From NCBI GenBank assembly GCA_036477795.1, contig JAZGDL010000370.1:1-33191 (forward strand): DNA of 33,191 nucleotides, in the 5' to 3' direction. Every line of letters begins with the position of its first letter. Positions within the stretch are counted from its first letter, which is position 1. Source of the DNA: JAZGDL01 sp036477795 (lineage in GTDB: Bacteria > Planctomycetota > Phycisphaerae > UBA1845). Shown here piece by piece: positions 30,783-33,191 of this stretch. The translations under genes were made by a program, and so were the position numbers. Below the pieces are notes generated by a model. The model saw only the letters and a list, made by a program, of their open reading frames with translations, was not told the DNA's origin and made no database searches.

Positions 30783-31661
30783 ATGAAAACGTTTCACAAA
30801 CTCGTCAGTTCATTCTTAGCGGCCAGTGTAACCGTTTTGGCTTCGGGTCAGGCACTCGGGCAGGTCGCAGCTGCCCCGCCTGCCGCCCTCAACTCGAACG
30901 CCGTAAGCCATGACGGCGCCGACTCCGATTTACAAAACGCCGGTGACGATAAGGGAAATCGCGTTGGACCGGGTGAGCTTGAGCAGAATCAAGGGGACCC
31001 CCCTGCGCCCCCGCTCGTCACAGCCGATATTGCGTCGCGCTATATTGACGTCAGGCCGGATACGAGCGATCCACAGCCGGTGGCGCTGCGTGTGGAGTGC
31101 GGTGACCACGCAGGGTGGGTCAGGCTGGTCCACGTGGACTACGATGACGGGCCACAGGGCCTGGTCAACGTGGGGATCGCCCGAGAAGGCTGTGACGACG
31201 CCGAGTTCCACACTCCGGCCCAGTGGCTGGGCAGCGGGGACAAGCTGGTGGTGACCGGAGGGCTGGTTTGGCCTAACGGGGCCCGCCCGCGGGTGGTGGC
31301 GGTGTCGGGTAGTTGTAGCGCCCCGGTGGAGTCGGCCCCCGCTTGTCCGGGCGAAGGGGAACAGACGTGGCAGTTGGGGGATACCTCGGGAGACGGGCAG
31401 GTCACGTTCTTCGCCGACCTGTTCAAGATGTTTTTAAACAGCGCGGCCGCCGGATCCCCGGGCTGGACCGGGCCTGACTCCGGATACGAGGTGGATATGC
31501 AAGTGGGTTTGGCTAGCCCGGACGTTTTCCTGGAACCGGATCAGCAGGTCACGTTCTTTGCGGACATATTTTCGGCATTCAAGTGCACGTTCGGCGCTGG
31601 TGAGGGCTCCTGTGTTTGTAGTAATACATGGCCCTGCCCCCGTATCTGCGACTGTCCGTAG
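30783..31661 (+). CDS. secreted protein, third member of the dockerin-like module family
   Basis: The 292-residue protein has a signal peptide (LVSSFLAASVTVLASGQALG) and a short linker. The rest is almost entirely the module shared with the proteins at 8565-14757 and 15378-16382: TADIASRYIDVRPD, ECGDHAGWVRLVHVDYDDG, GLVNVGIAREGC, then DTSGDGQVTFFADLFKMF and DQQVTFFADIFSAF. The two loops resemble dockerin calcium loops, but the final Asp comes one residue later. Overall similarity is lower (perhaps 45-50%) than between the other two. It ends in a Cys-rich tail (CVCSNTWPCPRICDCP). AGGAGGG upstream supports the start. Being little more than the module, it may be a minimal member, useful for finding its role; the function is unknown. 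Confidence 0.78.
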   Translation: MKTFHKLVSSFLAASVTVLASGQALGQVAAAPPAALNSNAVSHDGADSDLQNAGDDKGNRVGPGELEQNQGDPPAPPLVTADIASRYIDVRPDTSDPQPVALRVECGDHAGWVRLVHVDYDDGPQGLVNVGIAREGCDDAEFHTPAQWLGSGDKLVVTGGLVWPNGARPRVVAVSGSCSAPVESAPACPGEGEQTWQLGDTSGDGQVTFFADLFKMFLNSAAAGSPGWTGPDSGYEVDMQVGLASPDVFLEPDQQVTFFADIFSAFKCTFGAGEGSCVCSNTWPCPRICDCP

Positions 31662-31719
31662 TCCGGCCTGTGGCGTGGGCAGACTCATTTGCTCGTGAGC
31701 GGAGAGCTTGCAGATCGCC

Positions 31720-33191
31720 TTATTGCACTTGGACTTCGATGTTGTGCATGCGCGGGCTGTTGACGTCGCGTAGTTGTAGCCGGACGGCGCGGCCGCGGAG
31801 CGCGCCGGCGTTCTTGAAGTGATACTCCAGGGTCCTGGTCGTTCCCGGTCTGAACTGGGTCAAAAGGCGTGCCTGGCGCAAGCGGCCGGGGGCGAGAGCG
31901 AAGGCCCGCATATTGAGCGTTTCCTGCGAACGATTGGTGACGTGGTGACGGACGATCAAGCGATCACCGGCCATTACCAGATGGCCCCACACGTCCAGCT
32001 CGCGCAAACCGAGGTTGAGCACCAGCGGGACCACCAGCCTCCTGTGGGACAGGCTTTCCAGCCTGTCATTGACCGGCTGGAAAGCCGGTCCCACAAGATC
32101 CAGCTCCACACGCACCACCCCGGGGCCGGCGATGGCGTCGCGCCCGTAATGAATCTCCAGCGGCTGCACGAACTTTCCCAACGGTGGAATGGACAACGAA
32201 AACCGCCCGGGCTTCACGGTCCAATCCCCGGGTGCCACAACTGTGACACGCCCGTCAAGGGGCTCAGACAGCGGGTTGACGATCTCCAGGTCATTCCGGT
32301 GAACGTCGATGCTGAATTCGATGAAGTCCGGGACCAGTTTGACCTGAGTGCGCAGGGCGATGAGCCAGCGCTCGACGCCCACAACGAAACTCGGGGCGGC
32401 GGTGAGATGAACGCGTTGCCGGCCGTCCTCGGTGCGGCTCAGGCTGACGGCCCGCCCCCACATGTCGATCTGGCGGGTCGCGGAGCCCAGTTGGATGTCG
32501 TGGTCCCGGCCGTCCGGCCCGGCGTTATCGTCCCACATGGCCAGCATGGTGCTCTCGCCCTCGTGGAATGACAACGCCGTGACACCCGGTGCGATGTACA
32601 CCGATTCGCCGGGCGTGGCAGCGCCGAGCAAGGTGGAAACGGTGTGCAGCAACACGAACTCTTCGGTGGGCTCGGTGACTTCAGCAGCCGCCGAGATCCT
32701 GGTGTGCCAGGGTTGAGGCACCATGATCCTCCTGACACCGGCATGATGAGCGTAGATGAGGCGCTTGCACCAATTGCGATAGTGCCCCTGGTTTCCCACG
32801 CGCTGGGGCGCCTCCTGGAGATAGAGAGTGGATACCGGCTGTCCGTGCTTGCGGTACTCTTCGACGTGTGCCGCGATGTACCGCGGCAGCACGGAATGGT
32901 GCAGGGCGAAGCTCACCTCGTCGGCGATGGGGGGCCCTTGCGACGGCTCCCAGGAGAGCGAACCGGGCACCGTCAGATGCGGTGCGGTGGTGAGCTTCTC
33001 GATCTCGGCCCGCACCTGCTTGACCGCGCCGGCCAGCCGTGGATCGGCGATGACGGCCGGGTCGCCGTCCTGACCGATCTGCCACGAACGGAAGATGCTG
33101 GCGTAGGGAGCGAACACACGCACCAGTTGCCCGTTCCAAGTATCGGGGTCCTCGTTGAGCATGGCGAGCAGCGAGCGCTGGTAGGCGCCGG
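31720..33191 (-). CDS. 3'-terminal part of an unrecognised large protein (cut by window edge)
   Basis: About 489 residues are visible and the frame continues past the right edge (in-frame GAYQRSLLAMLNED precedes the first ATG), so the start lies outside. The visible part includes IFRSWQIGQDGDPAVIADPR, HHAGVRRIMVPQPWHTR, and a C-terminal half with beta-strand-like text (GRVTVVAPGDWTVKPGRFSL, LRLRDVNSPRMHNIEVQVQ-like end). It resembles the beta-sandwich end of a large enzyme or secreted protein, but I do not recognise it. About residues 355-373 (VGPAFQPVNDRLESLSHRR) are translated from the in-frame 51-bp palindrome at 32044-32094, an insertion that adds 17 codons. A short, clean stop follows at 31720. 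Confidence 0.7.
   Translation of the reverse strand, partial: GAYQRSLLAMLNEDPDTWNGQLVRVFAPYASIFRSWQIGQDGDPAVIADPRLAGAVKQVRAEIEKLTTAPHLTVPGSLSWEPSQGPPIADEVSFALHHSVLPRYIAAHVEEYRKHGQPVSTLYLQEAPQRVGNQGHYRNWCKRLIYAHHAGVRRIMVPQPWHTRISAAAEVTEPTEEFVLLHTVSTLLGAATPGESVYIAPGVTALSFHEGESTMLAMWDDNAGPDGRDHDIQLGSATRQIDMWGRAVSLSRTEDGRQRVHLTAAPSFVVGVERWLIALRTQVKLVPDFIEFSIDVHRNDLEIVNPLSEPLDGRVTVVAPGDWTVKPGRFSLSIPPLGKFVQPLEIHYGRDAIAGPGVVRVELDLVGPAFQPVNDRLESLSHRRLVVPLVLNLGLRELDVWGHLVMAGDRLIVRHHVTNRSQETLNMRAFALAPGRLRQARLLTQFRPGTTRTLEYHFKNAGALRGRAVRLQLRDVNSPRMHNIEVQVQ
32044..32094. repeat. 51-bp palindromic repeat (family II) inside a coding region
   Basis: The unit starts GTGGGACAGGCTTTCCAGCC and ends GGCTGGAAAGCCGGTCCCAC, a pair of near-palindromic halves. 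Its length is divisible by three, so the reading frame of the host gene is kept. The same unit, more decayed, lies at 28879-28929, and a longer variant at 27067-27127. Confidence 0.85.

Overview
The window looks like a chromosomal piece of a GC-rich, Gram-negative planctomycete-type bacterium (phylum Planctomycetota, possibly a Phycisphaerae-like or uncultivated lineage). The clues are an ECF sigma factor overlapping a Ser/Thr kinase with kinesin-light-chain-like TPRs, large Cys-rich secreted proteins with dockerin-like C-termini, a SpoVG carrying a zinc ribbon, and many palindromic or heptameric intergenic repeats. No rRNA, tRNA, CRISPR array, transposase or phage integrase was seen. The assignment rests on gene style, not on a marker gene.

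Layout. 0-1 kb: a thiamine-binding MTH1187-type protein and a flavin-reductase-like protein, closed by a long palindrome. 1.7-2.8 kb: a response regulator with a GAF domain, converging on the next block. 2.7-6.8 kb (minus strand): a 2-oxoacid:ferredoxin oxidoreductase (fused gamma/alpha subunit plus beta subunit) with a paired-CBS protein gene at each end. 7.0-8.5 kb: an Xaa-Pro aminopeptidase. 8.6-20.1 kb (minus strand): four secreted proteins in a row. The largest would be 2,063 residues but is split by an 11-base homopolymer. It carries two arrays of Cys-rich Ca-loop-like modules and a C-terminal module shared with its neighbour and with a third protein at 30.8 kb. The other two are a HExxHxxGxxH metalloprotease and a tail-fibre-like beta-repeat protein.

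20.2-23.7 kb (plus strand): the ECF sigma factor and TPR kinase, transcribed away from the secreted-protein block. 23.8-28.8 kb (minus strand): radical SAM protein, GmhA, HldE (ADP-heptose synthesis), SpoVG and IspE. 29.3-31.7 kb (plus strand): an unrecognised 164-residue protein, a membrane-anchored coiled-coil protein and the third dockerin-like secreted protein. The right edge holds the 3'-terminal part of an unrecognised large protein.

The most unusual material is (i) the C11 tract that decides whether the giant surface protein is made in full, (ii) a C-terminal module repeated in three secreted proteins, two copies of which are nearly identical DNA, (iii) the sigma-factor/kinase pair divergent from the secreted-protein block, and (iv) several families of palindromic and heptameric repeats that fill many intergenic gaps, one of which sits in frame inside a coding region.
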